Below, one piece after another: positions 48,451 through 58,367 of a DNA stretch of 64,000 nucleotides. A program made the translations under genes and the position numbers. The notes under the pieces were generated by a model that was not told where the DNA came from, ran no database searches, and worked only from the letters and a program-made list of their open reading frames with translations. The DNA lies in assembly GCA_003279105.1 (NCBI GenBank), contig QCBO01000007.1:1-64000 (forward strand). The letters are read 5' to 3'. Position 1 is the first letter of the stretch; each line of letters begins with the position of its first letter. This DNA comes from Prochlorococcus sp. AG-347-I19. GTDB lineage: Bacteria > Cyanobacteriota > Cyanobacteriia > PCC-6307 > Cyanobiaceae.

Positions 48451-49305
48451 TTGGAACATCCTTCAATTATATTCAAAATTGTTTGTCCCGATCGTCCTGG
48501 TCTTGTAAGTCTACTTACAAGTTGGATTTCAAATTATGGTGGCAACATAAAACATTCTGATCATCATACAGATCAAGATGCAGGATTATTTCTTAGTCGA
48601 ATTGAATGGAATAGTAACAATGAATTTTTTAATAGAGATGAAATTTATAAAGAATTTGAAAAAATTGCAGATGAAGTAAATGGAAAATTTAACGTAAATT
48701 ATTCAGATGAAATTCCAAATGTTGCTATTTTCGTGAGTAAACAAAATCATTGTTTGATTGATTTACTTTGGCGAGTAAGAAATGGAGAACTCAAAATGAA
48801 AGTCCCGTTAATAATTTCAAATCATTCTGATCTTGAAATTATTGCAAATGACTTTAATGCAAAATTTGTTCATATAGATACCTTTAAAACTGATAAATCT
48901 ATTGTTGAAGATCAATTTTTATATTTACTAAAAGAATATGAAATTGATCTCGTTGTATTAGCTAAATATATGCAAATTTTGAGTGACTCTTTTTTAAAAA
49001 AGTTTTCTTCAATAATAAATATTCATCATTCTTTCTTACCTGCATTTAAGGGCGGGCAACCATATCATCGAGCTTGGAAGAGAGGCGTTAAATTAATCGG
49101 TGCTACAGCTCACTATGTTACTGAAGATCTTGATGAAGGCCCGATAATTGAGCAATGCACAGTTAATGTAAGTCATAGGGATGAAGTTGACGATTTGATT
49201 AGAAAAGGAAGAGATATTGAAAGAATAGCTTTAGCAAGAGCAGTTAGATTACATCTGAATCATCAAGTATTTGTTTATAACAGCAAAACTGCTGTTTTTG
49301 ATTGA
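48451..49305 (+). CDS. purU: formyltetrahydrofolate deformylase
   Basis: 284 aa. It hydrolyses 10-formyl-THF to formate and THF, balancing one-carbon pools and supplying formate. An N-terminal ACT domain (IFKIVCPDRPGLVSLLTSWI) is followed by the formyltransferase-like domain with IISNHSDL, VLAKYMQILS, INIHHSFLPAFKGGQPYHRAW (catalytic His) and GATAHYVTEDLDEGPII (catalytic Asp). The start is TTG 48451; no ATG lies in frame upstream or before the ACT domain. Confidence 0.94.
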   Translation: MEHPSIIFKIVCPDRPGLVSLLTSWISNYGGNIKHSDHHTDQDAGLFLSRIEWNSNNEFFNRDEIYKEFEKIADEVNGKFNVNYSDEIPNVAIFVSKQNHCLIDLLWRVRNGELKMKVPLIISNHSDLEIIANDFNAKFVHIDTFKTDKSIVEDQFLYLLKEYEIDLVVLAKYMQILSDSFLKKFSSIINIHHSFLPAFKGGQPYHRAWKRGVKLIGATAHYVTEDLDEGPIIEQCTVNVSHRDEVDDLIRKGRDIERIALARAVRLHLNHQVFVYNSKTAVFD

Positions 49306-49314
49306 AGATAGTTT

Positions 49315-50673
49315 TTAGTCTTCTAATTCTATTTGTATTTGTCTTTCATAAATTGATTCTTCATTAAAAACTCTTGCTATCAAGAAACTGGCAATGCAGC
49401 TGATTAACACAGGTTTCATTATTAATAAATTTTTTGTTAAAGCGAAAGCTAAAAACATTGCGGTAATTGGTGTTCGCGAACATCCTGCTACGAAAGCTCC
49501 CATTCCCGCAAAAATGTATGTACTTGGTGCATGTCCTGTCGCAATTTCCACCCAGCTCCCCATTATTAGTCCAATTGACCCACCTAAGGTAAGCATTGGA
49601 TAGAACAATCCTCCAGGAGCTCCAGATGCTGCAGCTAAGCCTGTCGTGATAAATAATACTAAAACTGCTAATAAAGCAATTCCAATACTTGTATTTTGTT
49701 CAGCTATTATTTTCTGTAATTCATCTAAATTATGAAATGTACTGGGTAAAAAAGAGTAGATGCTTCCTAAAATAAGTCCACAAATACTCATTTTTAAAAC
49801 AAATTTATTTTTATACCACTTTTTCCCAAGATTTTGCATCAACAAAACATATCTGCTGTACAATTCTGCAAATATTCCAATAATTATTCCTAGTAAAACT
49901 AAGTAAATAAAATCTACAGGTAAGAAAAAAACTGATGGGTCATATTCTTTTTGAATCAAAAATCCGAGGTTAAAATCAAACCCTCCTGCTTTAGGATCTA
50001 AGCCTAAGGCTTGAATAATATCAGCAGATGAATCTGCAATGAAAGTTGTAATTACTACTAATAGCAAAATTACTGGTCTTGCAGAGTTTAATAACTCTTC
50101 TATTGCATAGACAAACCCTCCTAATGGAGCGCTAAATACTGCAGCTATTCCAGCACCACCCCCTGCTGCTACTATTACTCTTCTAAAAGCTGTGGGAGCT
50201 TTGAGCCACTTGGCCATTTGCCAAGCTACTGATCCTCCCATTTGAACGGATGGACCTTCTGGACCCAAAGGAAATCCACTACCAATCGCAATAATTCCTG
50301 ATATTAGCTTTACTGAGCCTACTTTTAAATTCATTGGAACTTTTTTATGTCTTAAAAAACCCATGATTTGACTAACTCCAGAACCTTTTGCAGCAGGTGC
50401 TATATTTTTGATCAAATATCCTGCAATAGCCCCTCCTAGAGCTCCAAAAATAGGTAAGACCGCAATAGATGGGAATTGGTCTAATAATGCTAATCTCCAA
50501 TTATTAATAAAATAGATTCCAGTTTTAAAAGATATGCTTGTAATTGAGGCTCCTAAACCTGTTAACAAGAGCGAAAATGCAACGACTAGAGATCTTTGTT
50601 TTAATAATTTTTTGATGCTACGAGACGAATTATTACTTGTTTTTTGAATATTATCTTTTATAAAGTTTGGCAT
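49315..50673 (-). CDS. ClC-type chloride channel or Cl-/H+ antiporter
   Basis: 452 aa with roughly 10-12 membrane helices. ClC selectivity-filter regions are AKGSGVSQI (usually GSGIP), GSGFPLGPEGPSVQMGG (usually GKEGP; the gating Glu is kept, Lys/Arg replaced by Pro), and GAFVAGCSRTPITAM. No CBS domains follow, as in ClcA/ClcB-like bacterial forms. Whether it is a channel or a proton exchanger cannot be read reliably. It converges with purU (9-nt gap) and lies 9 nt downstream of acnB. Confidence 0.9.
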   Translation of the reverse strand: MPNFIKDNIQKTSNNSSRSIKKLLKQRSLVVAFSLLLTGLGASITSISFKTGIYFINNWRLALLDQFPSIAVLPIFGALGGAIAGYLIKNIAPAAKGSGVSQIMGFLRHKKVPMNLKVGSVKLISGIIAIGSGFPLGPEGPSVQMGGSVAWQMAKWLKAPTAFRRVIVAAGGGAGIAAVFSAPLGGFVYAIEELLNSARPVILLLVVITTFIADSSADIIQALGLDPKAGGFDFNLGFLIQKEYDPSVFFLPVDFIYLVLLGIIIGIFAELYSRYVLLMQNLGKKWYKNKFVLKMSICGLILGSIYSFLPSTFHNLDELQKIIAEQNTSIGIALLAVLVLFITTGLAAASGAPGGLFYPMLTLGGSIGLIMGSWVEIATGHAPSTYIFAGMGAFVAGCSRTPITAMFLAFALTKNLLIMKPVLISCIASFLIARVFNEESIYERQIQIELED

Positions 50674-50682
50674 AGTCCATGA

Positions 50683-53256
50683 TTACTTTGTCAAGCTGAA
50701 ATCGTTTATTTCATCAAATTGAAGATAGCGATAAAGTTCATCTGAATATGGATTAATTTTATTTTTAGTAATATCCTGATATTCCTCAACTTCAGGTATT
50801 TTGCCAAGCAGTGCGCAAACTGCTGCTAATTCTGCACTCCCTAAAAATACTTGCGCATTCTTGCCAAGTCTATTGTCAAAATTTCTTGTACTAGTAGAAA
50901 ATACTACAGAACCTTCATCTACTCTGGCTTGATTTCCCATACATAAAGAACAACCCGGTAACTCTAACCTTGCACCACAATCTTCAAAAATTTTATAGTA
51001 ACCTTCAGCTTTTAGAGTTTCTTCATCCATCTTTGTTGGTGGACAAATCCATAATTTAGCTTTTAAATTTTGTACTCCTTCAAGAACTTTTGCAGCTGCT
51101 CTGTAATGACCAATATTTGTCATGCAAGAACCTATAAAAACCTCGTCAATATTTGTATTTGCAACATCAGTGATTTCTTTTACATTATCTGGATCATTAG
51201 GGCAAGCAACTATAGGTTGTGCTACTTTTGCTAAATCAATTTCAATGATTTCTTCATACTGAGCGTTTGAATCTGGTTGAATTAATGATGGTTTTTTTAA
51301 CCAATTTTTCATATCATTTATTCTTCTTGAAATCGATTTTGAATCTTCATAATTACTCTCGATCATTTTTTCTAGCAGGCAAATATTGCTTTTTAAATAT
51401 TCTTGAACAGTTTCTTGGGATAAAAGTATTGTGCTACCAGCGCATGAGCGTTCTGCAGTAGCATCAGTAAGTTCAAAAGCCTGTTCAAGTTTTAGGTTTG
51501 GTAATCCTTCAATTTCCATAATTTTCCCGTTGAATATATTTTTCTTATTTGCTTTCTCAACAGTTAAGAGTCCTTTTTTAATTGCGAAGAGAGGGATTGC
51601 ATTTACTAAATCTCTAAGAGTGATTCCTGGTAATAATTCTCCCTTAAATTTAATCAGCACAGATTCTGGCATATTTAATGGCATTGATCCTATTGCAGCG
51701 GCAAAGGCAACAATGCCCGAGCCTCCAGGAAATGAAATGCCAAGAGGAAATCTAGTATGACTATCTCCGCCAGTGCCAACAGTATCTGGGAGAAGCATTC
51801 TATTAAGCCAGCTATGAATTATGCCGTCTCCAGGCTTAAGAGCTACTCCACCTCTTTGAGATATAAAATCAGGTAATTCTTTATGGGTAACCAGATCTAC
51901 TGGTTTAGGATACGCAGCTGTATGACAAAAACTTTGCATCACTAAATCTGCAGTAAATCCTAAACAAGCTAGTTCTTTTAGTTCATCTCTAGTCATTGGC
52001 CCAGTAGTATCTTGACTACCAACTGTGGTCATAATTGGCTCACAGGTCATTCCTGGCCTTACTCCCTCTAAACCGCATGCCTTGCCCACTATTTTTTGAG
52101 CTTGAGTAAAGCCGGCATTACTTTCGGTTGGATTTTGTGGTCTAGTAAATATTTCACTTGGTTGATAATCTAATTTGTTTCTAATTTTGTCCGTAAGAGA
52201 TCTTCCAATCATAAGATTTATTCTTCCTCCAGCTTGAATTTCATCAGTAAGAGTTGATGGATACAACTCGAATTTGCTTATTAATTCTTCAGTATTTGAA
52301 TCTTTTTCAATTTTTTTAATAATGCCTTTATAAGGATATATTTTAATAACATCTCCTGTTTTCATTTGAGATACATCAGCTTCTATAGGTAAAGCTCCTG
52401 AATCTTGTGCAGTATTGAAGAAAATTGGGGCTATTTTGCTGCCAATTATTATTCCACCTGTTTTTTTGTTGGGCACAAAAGCGATATCTTCTCCTATATG
52501 CCAAATGAGTGAATTAATAGCAGATTTTCTAGAACTCCCTGTTCCAACAACATCACCAACATAAGCTATTGGTAAATTTTGTTTTTTTAAATTATCAAGA
52601 ATGTTTAGTCCATCAGGTTTTTTAAATTCCAACATAGCTAATGCATGCATTGGAATATCCGGGCGTGTTGTTGCATGTACAGCTGGAGATAAGTCGTCTG
52701 TGTTTGTCTCACCGTCAACTTTAAATACTAAACAAGTAATCTCTTTCTCCAGAACTTTTTTATTTATGAACCATTCTGCATTTGCCCAACTATTTACAAC
52801 TTCTTTTGCATAAATATTACTGTGAGATAATTCATAAATTTCATTAGCCGAGTCGTAAACAAGAATAATATTTTTTAAAACTTCTGCCGCTTTTTTTGCG
52901 AGTAAACTATTTTCTCCTTTAAGGATTTCAACCAAAGAATTTACATTGTATCCGCCTATCATTGTTCCTAGTATTTCAATTGCTTTTTCGGGATTAATTG
53001 ATTTGCAATATTTTTCGGAATTAACAATAGCCGTAAGCCAGCTTGCTTTTATGTAAGCAGCCTCATCAACTCCTGGGGGTACTCTATTTATTAGTAAATC
53101 AAGTAAATAAGATGAATCGTAAGTACTATCTTGTTCTAATAATTTTGTAATACAATTTGTTTGTTCAGCATTTAAAGGTAAAGGTGGTATACCTTTGGCA
53201 GCTCTTTCAGCTACATGATCTTCATAATCTTTTAGCAATGTTTCCAAATTCTTCAT
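50683..53256 (-). CDS. acnB: aconitate hydratase B
   Basis: 857 aa, B-type aconitase interconverting citrate and isocitrate. The N-terminal helical HEAT-like domain (about 1-160) is followed by the swivel domain with VVGTGSSRKSAINSLIW. The catalytic core has GTGGDSHTRFPLG, FIGSCMTNIGHYRAAAKVL (Fe-S Cys) and LPGCSLCMGNQARV with the other two cluster cysteines. It ends with FSTSTRNFDNRLG (active-site Ser/Arg). It is divergent from DAHP synthase across 97 nt. Confidence 0.97.
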   Translation of the reverse strand: MKNLETLLKDYEDHVAERAAKGIPPLPLNAEQTNCITKLLEQDSTYDSSYLLDLLINRVPPGVDEAAYIKASWLTAIVNSEKYCKSINPEKAIEILGTMIGGYNVNSLVEILKGENSLLAKKAAEVLKNIILVYDSANEIYELSHSNIYAKEVVNSWANAEWFINKKVLEKEITCLVFKVDGETNTDDLSPAVHATTRPDIPMHALAMLEFKKPDGLNILDNLKKQNLPIAYVGDVVGTGSSRKSAINSLIWHIGEDIAFVPNKKTGGIIIGSKIAPIFFNTAQDSGALPIEADVSQMKTGDVIKIYPYKGIIKKIEKDSNTEELISKFELYPSTLTDEIQAGGRINLMIGRSLTDKIRNKLDYQPSEIFTRPQNPTESNAGFTQAQKIVGKACGLEGVRPGMTCEPIMTTVGSQDTTGPMTRDELKELACLGFTADLVMQSFCHTAAYPKPVDLVTHKELPDFISQRGGVALKPGDGIIHSWLNRMLLPDTVGTGGDSHTRFPLGISFPGGSGIVAFAAAIGSMPLNMPESVLIKFKGELLPGITLRDLVNAIPLFAIKKGLLTVEKANKKNIFNGKIMEIEGLPNLKLEQAFELTDATAERSCAGSTILLSQETVQEYLKSNICLLEKMIESNYEDSKSISRRINDMKNWLKKPSLIQPDSNAQYEEIIEIDLAKVAQPIVACPNDPDNVKEITDVANTNIDEVFIGSCMTNIGHYRAAAKVLEGVQNLKAKLWICPPTKMDEETLKAEGYYKIFEDCGARLELPGCSLCMGNQARVDEGSVVFSTSTRNFDNRLGKNAQVFLGSAELAAVCALLGKIPEVEEYQDITKNKINPYSDELYRYLQFDEINDFSLTK

Positions 53257-53353
53257 TAGTAAGGTTTAATGCCTAATCTATTGTTATTTTTAATATTGAA
53301 AAGGAGAGTATTCATAAATGCTTTTTTAAATATTCAAACTTCTTAATTAATCA

Positions 53354-54421
53354 ATGACGACTTCATCAAATAATTCAGCTTTAGAAAAGACATCAGATTT
53401 ACATGTTCTTGAAACACGTCCATTAATACCTCCAAGCAGATTACATAATGATATACCTTTAGATCACGACTCTGCTAATACAGTATCTAAAACAAGAAGA
53501 TCGATACAAAATATTTTGCATCATAATGATCAGAAGCTTTTAGTCATTGTGGGTCCATGTTCAATTCATGATCTTGAGGCGGCAAAGGAATATTCAAAAT
53601 ATATTCAAAAATTCCGAGAAATGTATAACGATAAATTAGAAATAATTATGAGAGTATATTTTGAAAAACCAAGAACAACTATTGGTTGGAAGGGATTGAT
53701 AAATGATCCTCATCTAGATGATTCTTATGATATTAATACTGGTTTAAGAAGGGCAAGAAGTTTGCTTTCATATTTAGCAACTCGAGGCATACCCTCTGCT
53801 ACAGAATTACTAGATCCAATTGTTCCTCAATACATTGCCGATTTAATAAGTTGGACAGCCATAGGTGCGCGGACCACAGAAAGTCAAACTCATAGAGAAA
53901 TGGCATCAGGATTATCAATGCCTATAGGCTTTAAAAATGGAACGGATGGTTCTTTTACTACTGCAATTAATGCAATGCAGTCAGCTTCAAAGTCCCATCA
54001 CTTCTTAGGTGTAAATGAAAATGGAATGGCTTCTATAGTTAATACTACAGGAAATCCAGATGGACATATAGTTTTAAGGGGCGGTTCAAAAGGTCCAAAT
54101 TTTGAAAGTGATCATGTACAAAGAATTTCAGCAGAATTGAGGCAGTGTAATCTTCCCCATAAAGTGATGATAGATTGTAGTCATGGAAATTCCAATAAAG
54201 ATTTCCGAAAACAGTCAGAAGTGCTAAAAAGTGTAGCTTCTCAAATTAGTAATGGTGAAAAAAATATTTTAGGAGTTATGCTTGAAAGTCATTTGAAGGA
54301 AGGAAATCAAAAACTTTTAAAAAAAGAAGATCTCCAGTTTGGCAGAAGTATTACAGATGCATGTATAGATATAGAAACAACAAAAGAATTAATCGCTATT
54401 TTATACGATTCACTTAGCTAG
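53354..54421 (+). CDS. 3-deoxy-7-phosphoheptulonate (DAHP) synthase, AroG/F/H type
   Basis: 355 aa. It condenses PEP and erythrose-4-phosphate, the entry to aromatic synthesis. Type I-alpha motifs are VIVGPCSIHD-like (LVIVGPCSIHDLEAAKEY), RVYFEKPRTTIGWKGLINDPHLDDS, GARTTESQTHREMASGLSMPIGFKNGT (shown in parts), LRGGSKGPNF and IDCSHGNSNKD. Which aromatic amino acid inhibits it cannot be stated. The last 8 nt overlap the phytol kinase-like gene. Confidence 0.94.
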   Translation: MTTSSNNSALEKTSDLHVLETRPLIPPSRLHNDIPLDHDSANTVSKTRRSIQNILHHNDQKLLVIVGPCSIHDLEAAKEYSKYIQKFREMYNDKLEIIMRVYFEKPRTTIGWKGLINDPHLDDSYDINTGLRRARSLLSYLATRGIPSATELLDPIVPQYIADLISWTAIGARTTESQTHREMASGLSMPIGFKNGTDGSFTTAINAMQSASKSHHFLGVNENGMASIVNTTGNPDGHIVLRGGSKGPNFESDHVQRISAELRQCNLPHKVMIDCSHGNSNKDFRKQSEVLKSVASQISNGEKNILGVMLESHLKEGNQKLLKKEDLQFGRSITDACIDIETTKELIAILYDSLS

Positions 54422-55055
54422 TTATTAAAAAATTAAAAAATAATGCTGAAGAGATTGGAACAATGAAATTATCTATTCCTACAATACTAAATTGTTCGAG
54501 CAAAGTCGCAAAAAAAGCTATTGTAAAATAATTTAAATTTAGACTATTTTGTTGAGAATATCCTATTGAGCAAACTACTATCAAACTTGTTAAAAACATT
54601 GTTATGGTTCCATATAAAGATTTTTTTTGTTCAAAAAAAATCCAACTCTTTGAGTTAAAGCTTTTTCCTATTAATCCAGCTAATCCATCACCAAAAGTCA
54701 TTATGAAAAATCCACTAATTAGTGCATATGGATCTTTATCCCAGAAAAGATAAATCAAAATAAATAAACTTAGACAATAAAATAATGTCCCATAACTTTT
54801 TCTCTCAACATCCTCAATTGTTGGAAATAATTTATAGTTGTAATTGGTGAAAACCATTAATGAAACAATACCCGTAAAAATTAGAGCAGAGTTTTGATTA
54901 ATTTTTAAAAATTGAGCAATTGGTATTAGAGGACCTATTCCAATATGTATTATTTTTCTGACTATTTCTTTGTTAGCTTCATTATATTTTTTAAAAACTA
55001 TTGAAATTAAAAAAATTAAAAATAAATATAATAAAATTACAGTAAATTTTATCAA
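54414..55055 (-). CDS. phytol/dolichol kinase-like membrane protein
   Basis: 213 aa with about six transmembrane helices. CTP-dependent polyprenol kinase motifs are EIVRKIIHIGIGP near the N-terminus, RKSYGTLFYCLSLF and TFGDGLAGLIGKSFN. This matches the VTE5/slr1652 type that phosphorylates phytol released from chlorophyll for tocopherol or chlorophyll recycling (family knowledge). The start is TTG 55055, 5 nt after the sigma-factor stop; I found no in-frame ATG nearby. Confidence 0.82.
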   Translation of the reverse strand: MIKFTVILLYLFLIFLISIVFKKYNEANKEIVRKIIHIGIGPLIPIAQFLKINQNSALIFTGIVSLMVFTNYNYKLFPTIEDVERKSYGTLFYCLSLFILIYLFWDKDPYALISGFFIMTFGDGLAGLIGKSFNSKSWIFFEQKKSLYGTITMFLTSLIVVCSIGYSQQNSLNLNYFTIAFFATLLEQFSIVGIDNFIVPISSALFFNFLITS

Positions 55056-55060
55056 TTTGG

Positions 55061-56080
55061 TTAAGCTGCTTTTTGATGAGTTGTCATTACTCGAAGCTTT
55101 AATATTGCTTTAGCTTCTAGTTGCCTTACTCTTTCTCGCGAAACATTAATTTGTCTTCCTATTTCTGCGAGTGTTAATGGTTCTGCACCATCTAGCCCAA
55201 ATCTGAGCTTCATGATTTTTTGCTCTCTTTCATTTAATTGAGAAAGCCAAGTCCCTAAATGCTCTTTTTGAATAGTTCTATCCATACCTTCCATAGGCTC
55301 TTCACAGTTTGGATCAGGTATGAGTTCACCAAGTGTACTTCTGTCTTCTTCACCTCTTGCATGTGCATCTAGGGAGGCGCAAGGAGCACTTTGAGAAATT
55401 AAATCTTCTAAATCTTTTTGATCAATTCCCATCTCAGTTGCCATTTCCAATCTTGTAGGTTGTCTGCCAAATTTGTGTGATAATTCTCTGGAGACTCTTC
55501 TCATTTTGGATAGTTTTTCACTTATGTGAATAGGCAAACGAATGGTTCTAGCACTGTTATCAATTGCCCTTGTCATTCCTTGTCTAATCCACCAGTAAGC
55601 ATAAGTTGAGAATTTATATCCCATAGCAGGATCAAATTTATCTACGGCTCTTTCAAGTCCAATAGCTCCTTCCTGGACAAGATCTAATAATTCAAGCCCT
55701 TGGTTTTGGTATTTTTTGGCAACGGAGACAACCAGCCTTAGATTAGCTGCCATCATTCTATCCCTGGCTCTTTTGCCAATCTTAATTTGATAAAGATTTC
55801 GTTGGGTTCTATCAGTTTCAGGAATTTGTAGCAACTTTTTCATGTTCTGAACATGATGCGCTAACTCTATTTCCTCTGCTGGAGTCAAAAGAGGTATTCT
55901 TCCAATGCTACTTAAGTAATAGCCAATAGAATCTGAAGTGAGTCTACCAGATCTTTTTTGGCTTTGTTTTGCCCTAAGACTGGATTTCGATTTGCGAGAC
56001 TTGCCCGCAGTGTTTGGTAATCTTGGCTCATCAAAATTGTTATCTGAAGAGCTTTTCGCAGATTCCAGAGGGATCCCCAT
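55061..56080 (-). CDS. RNA polymerase sigma factor, group 2 sigma-70
   Basis: 339 aa from ATG 56080. A basic Ser/Lys-rich N-terminus (about 1-50) precedes region 1.2 (DSIGYYLSSIGRIPLLTPAEEIELA), region 2 (LLDLVQEGAIGLERAVDKFDPAMGYKFSTYAYWWIRQGMTRAI, seen in overlapping parts), region 3 and the region 4 helix-turn-helix (TLAEIGRQINVSRERVRQLEAKA). No long region 1.1 is present. The size fits a cyanobacterial group 2 factor rather than the primary sigma. An AGGAGG (56089-56094, read leftwards) lies 8 nt from the ATG and supports that start. ppk is upstream. Confidence 0.9.
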   Translation of the reverse strand: MGIPLESAKSSSDNNFDEPRLPNTAGKSRKSKSSLRAKQSQKRSGRLTSDSIGYYLSSIGRIPLLTPAEEIELAHHVQNMKKLLQIPETDRTQRNLYQIKIGKRARDRMMAANLRLVVSVAKKYQNQGLELLDLVQEGAIGLERAVDKFDPAMGYKFSTYAYWWIRQGMTRAIDNSARTIRLPIHISEKLSKMRRVSRELSHKFGRQPTRLEMATEMGIDQKDLEDLISQSAPCASLDAHARGEEDRSTLGELIPDPNCEEPMEGMDRTIQKEHLGTWLSQLNEREQKIMKLRFGLDGAEPLTLAEIGRQINVSRERVRQLEAKAILKLRVMTTHQKAA

Positions 56081-56088
56081 CACCCTGG

Positions 56089-56094
56089 CCTCCT
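56089..56094 (-). promoter_or_regulatory. consensus Shine-Dalgarno of the sigma-factor gene
   Basis: AGGAGG on the minus strand, 8 nt before the ATG at 56080 (and 5 nt before a GTG at 56083). It is the strongest ribosome-binding site I noticed here. The remaining 190 bp up to ppk is A/T-rich and must hold the sigma promoter; I see no convincing -35. Confidence 0.7.
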
Positions 56095-56288
56095 AAATAA
56101 TGGATTTTTTAAAAAGCTAGCACTGAAATTGAAATAAAAACTACTTTTACGTTGAAATTTTAAAGACAAAAAATTTATTTTATAAGCTTATTTCTTGAAA
56201 TCTATTGATATGAGACGATTTTATAAAAATTAAAAAAAATTTAAAATATTAAGTATTTTTTAAAATGTTGTAAAAATAAATATTAATT

Positions 56289-58367
56289 TTATTTTTCTAC
56301 TAGGTCAATTTGAGAACGATTATCCGATGAACCTAATTCATATTTCGAATATGAACCATCATCTTTCATTATCCAAGAAAAGTAATTATCTTTAATGTAA
56401 GTTTGCAAAAGCGTGTATATTTTAGATTTCAATTCATAATCCTCTATAGGAGTAACAGCTTCTATTCTTCTATCAAGATTTCTTCTCATCCAATCTGCAC
56501 TCCCTATAAAAACCTCATTATCCCCGTTATTACAAAACCAAAAAATTCTTGAGTGTTCAAGAAAATGGCCAATAATGCTTATAACTTTAATATTTTCACT
56601 TAAATTTTTTCTTTGGGGATATAGGCAACAAATACCTCTTATGATGAGGCTAATTTTTACACCTGAGTCTGAAGCTAAATAAAGCAGTTTAATTATTTCT
56701 GGGTCTACTAAAGAATTCATTTTTGCGATTATTTCGGCTTTTTTGCCTTCCTCTGCATGTTTAATTTCTCTTTTTATCAGAAATATAAATTTCTCTCGCA
56801 TCGATGAGGGAGAAACTAATAACTTTTGATAACTTTTTTGTTTAGAGAAACCAGATAAGTAGTTAAATAACTCAAGTAAATCAGATGCAATATCAGGATC
56901 CGTTGAAAGTAATCCTAAATCTGTATAAAACTTTGAAGTATTAGAGTTATAATTTCCTGTTCCAATATGGAAATAATTCCTTAATCGTCCTTTCTCTTTT
57001 CTTACTGTTAAGGCAATTTTTGTATGTGTTTTAAATCCGATGATTCCATATACAACATGAATGCCAGCTTGTTCAAGTTGTTTGGCCCATTGAATATTAT
57101 TGTCTTCATCAAATCTTGCTTTTAGTTCAACAAGAGTCATTACTTCTTTACCATTCTCTGCAGCTCTCATTAAAGCTGCAATTATAGGGGAATCTTGGGA
57201 AACTCGATATAAAGTAATTTTTATAGCCATTACAAGTGGATCATCAGCTGCTCTGTTTATAAATTCTTCAACTGAAGTTTTAAATAGGTCATAGGGATGA
57301 TGAAGCAGAATATTTTTTTTCCTAAGTATCTTGAAAATAGAATTAGGGTTTTTGTTTGAAGGCAAATCTAAATGTTTTAATTCTGGGTGAGTTTTTCCAA
57401 TTAGTAGATTTTCTTTTAAATCATCTCTATCAATTTTTGTAAGCTGATTTAAATCGTCTAGGCCTAATAAACTTTTGCAAAAGTATATATATTCTTTCTG
57501 TATTGCGATACTTTCAATAAGTAACTTTAGAATATTTTCTGGCATATCTGACTCCACTTCTAATCTAACTACGTCTCCACCTAATCTTCTTTTTTGCAAA
57601 CTTTGTTCAACAGCTAAAAGTAGATCATCAGCTTCAAGTTCTTTTAATTCTAAATCTGCATCTCTAGTCACTCTAAAAAAAGAGTAATTTATACATTCCA
57701 TTCCGTTAAATAAAGTATTTATATTATTCCCAATTAAATCTTCAACACTTATGAAATAGTGAGAACTTTCATCACTAAGTTGAGTAATTTCATTGGGAAT
57801 TCTTATAAATCGGGGTATATTTTTTGTTGGTATTTTTACTCTGACAAACTGATTTTTAGAATTCTCCTCATCCTTTATTAAAGCTGCTAAATTTAGACTT
57901 AAATTACTTATAAAAGGAAATGGATGTGCCGGATCAACAACTAATGGAGTTAATAAAGGGAAAATAGATGTTGTAAAGAAGTTATTACACCAATTTCTTT
58001 GATTATCACTTAGGTCCTTATATTTTTTTAAAATTACACCTTTTTCTTTTAATTCATTTTTTAATTCATTATTTACATAGTTTTCTTGGAGAATAGTTAA
58101 CTTCTTTATTTCATTATTGATTTTTTTTAATTGCTCTTTAGGGGTAAGTCCGTCAATACTTTTTTTAGTAATTTCTGCTTCAACTTGAGCCTTTAATGAA
58201 GCTACTCTTACCATAAAAAATTCATCTAGGTTATTACTAAAAATTGAACAAAATTTTACTTTGTCTAGGATTTTGTACTCCCTTTCCATTCCAGTAAGGA
58301 GAACTCTTTTATTAAATTCAATCCAACTTAATTCTCTATTAATAAAAACATCAGCCTGGCGTTTCAT
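56289..58367 (-). CDS. ppk: polyphosphate kinase 1
   Basis: 692 aa. It builds polyphosphate from ATP. The N-domain start is FINRELSWIEFNKRVL. The catalytic PLD-like C domains have MTLVELKARFDEDNN, GFKTHTKIALTVRKE, YFHIGTGNYNS (the His that is phosphorylated is expected in the HxK/HIGTGN region), GICCLYPQ and HSRIFWFCN. Length matches PPK1. The ATG overlaps the MFS stop (ATGA), suggesting coupled translation. Confidence 0.96.
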   Translation of the reverse strand: MKRQADVFINRELSWIEFNKRVLLTGMEREYKILDKVKFCSIFSNNLDEFFMVRVASLKAQVEAEITKKSIDGLTPKEQLKKINNEIKKLTILQENYVNNELKNELKEKGVILKKYKDLSDNQRNWCNNFFTTSIFPLLTPLVVDPAHPFPFISNLSLNLAALIKDEENSKNQFVRVKIPTKNIPRFIRIPNEITQLSDESSHYFISVEDLIGNNINTLFNGMECINYSFFRVTRDADLELKELEADDLLLAVEQSLQKRRLGGDVVRLEVESDMPENILKLLIESIAIQKEYIYFCKSLLGLDDLNQLTKIDRDDLKENLLIGKTHPELKHLDLPSNKNPNSIFKILRKKNILLHHPYDLFKTSVEEFINRAADDPLVMAIKITLYRVSQDSPIIAALMRAAENGKEVMTLVELKARFDEDNNIQWAKQLEQAGIHVVYGIIGFKTHTKIALTVRKEKGRLRNYFHIGTGNYNSNTSKFYTDLGLLSTDPDIASDLLELFNYLSGFSKQKSYQKLLVSPSSMREKFIFLIKREIKHAEEGKKAEIIAKMNSLVDPEIIKLLYLASDSGVKISLIIRGICCLYPQRKNLSENIKVISIIGHFLEHSRIFWFCNNGDNEVFIGSADWMRRNLDRRIEAVTPIEDYELKSKIYTLLQTYIKDNYFSWIMKDDGSYSKYELGSSDNRSQIDLVEK

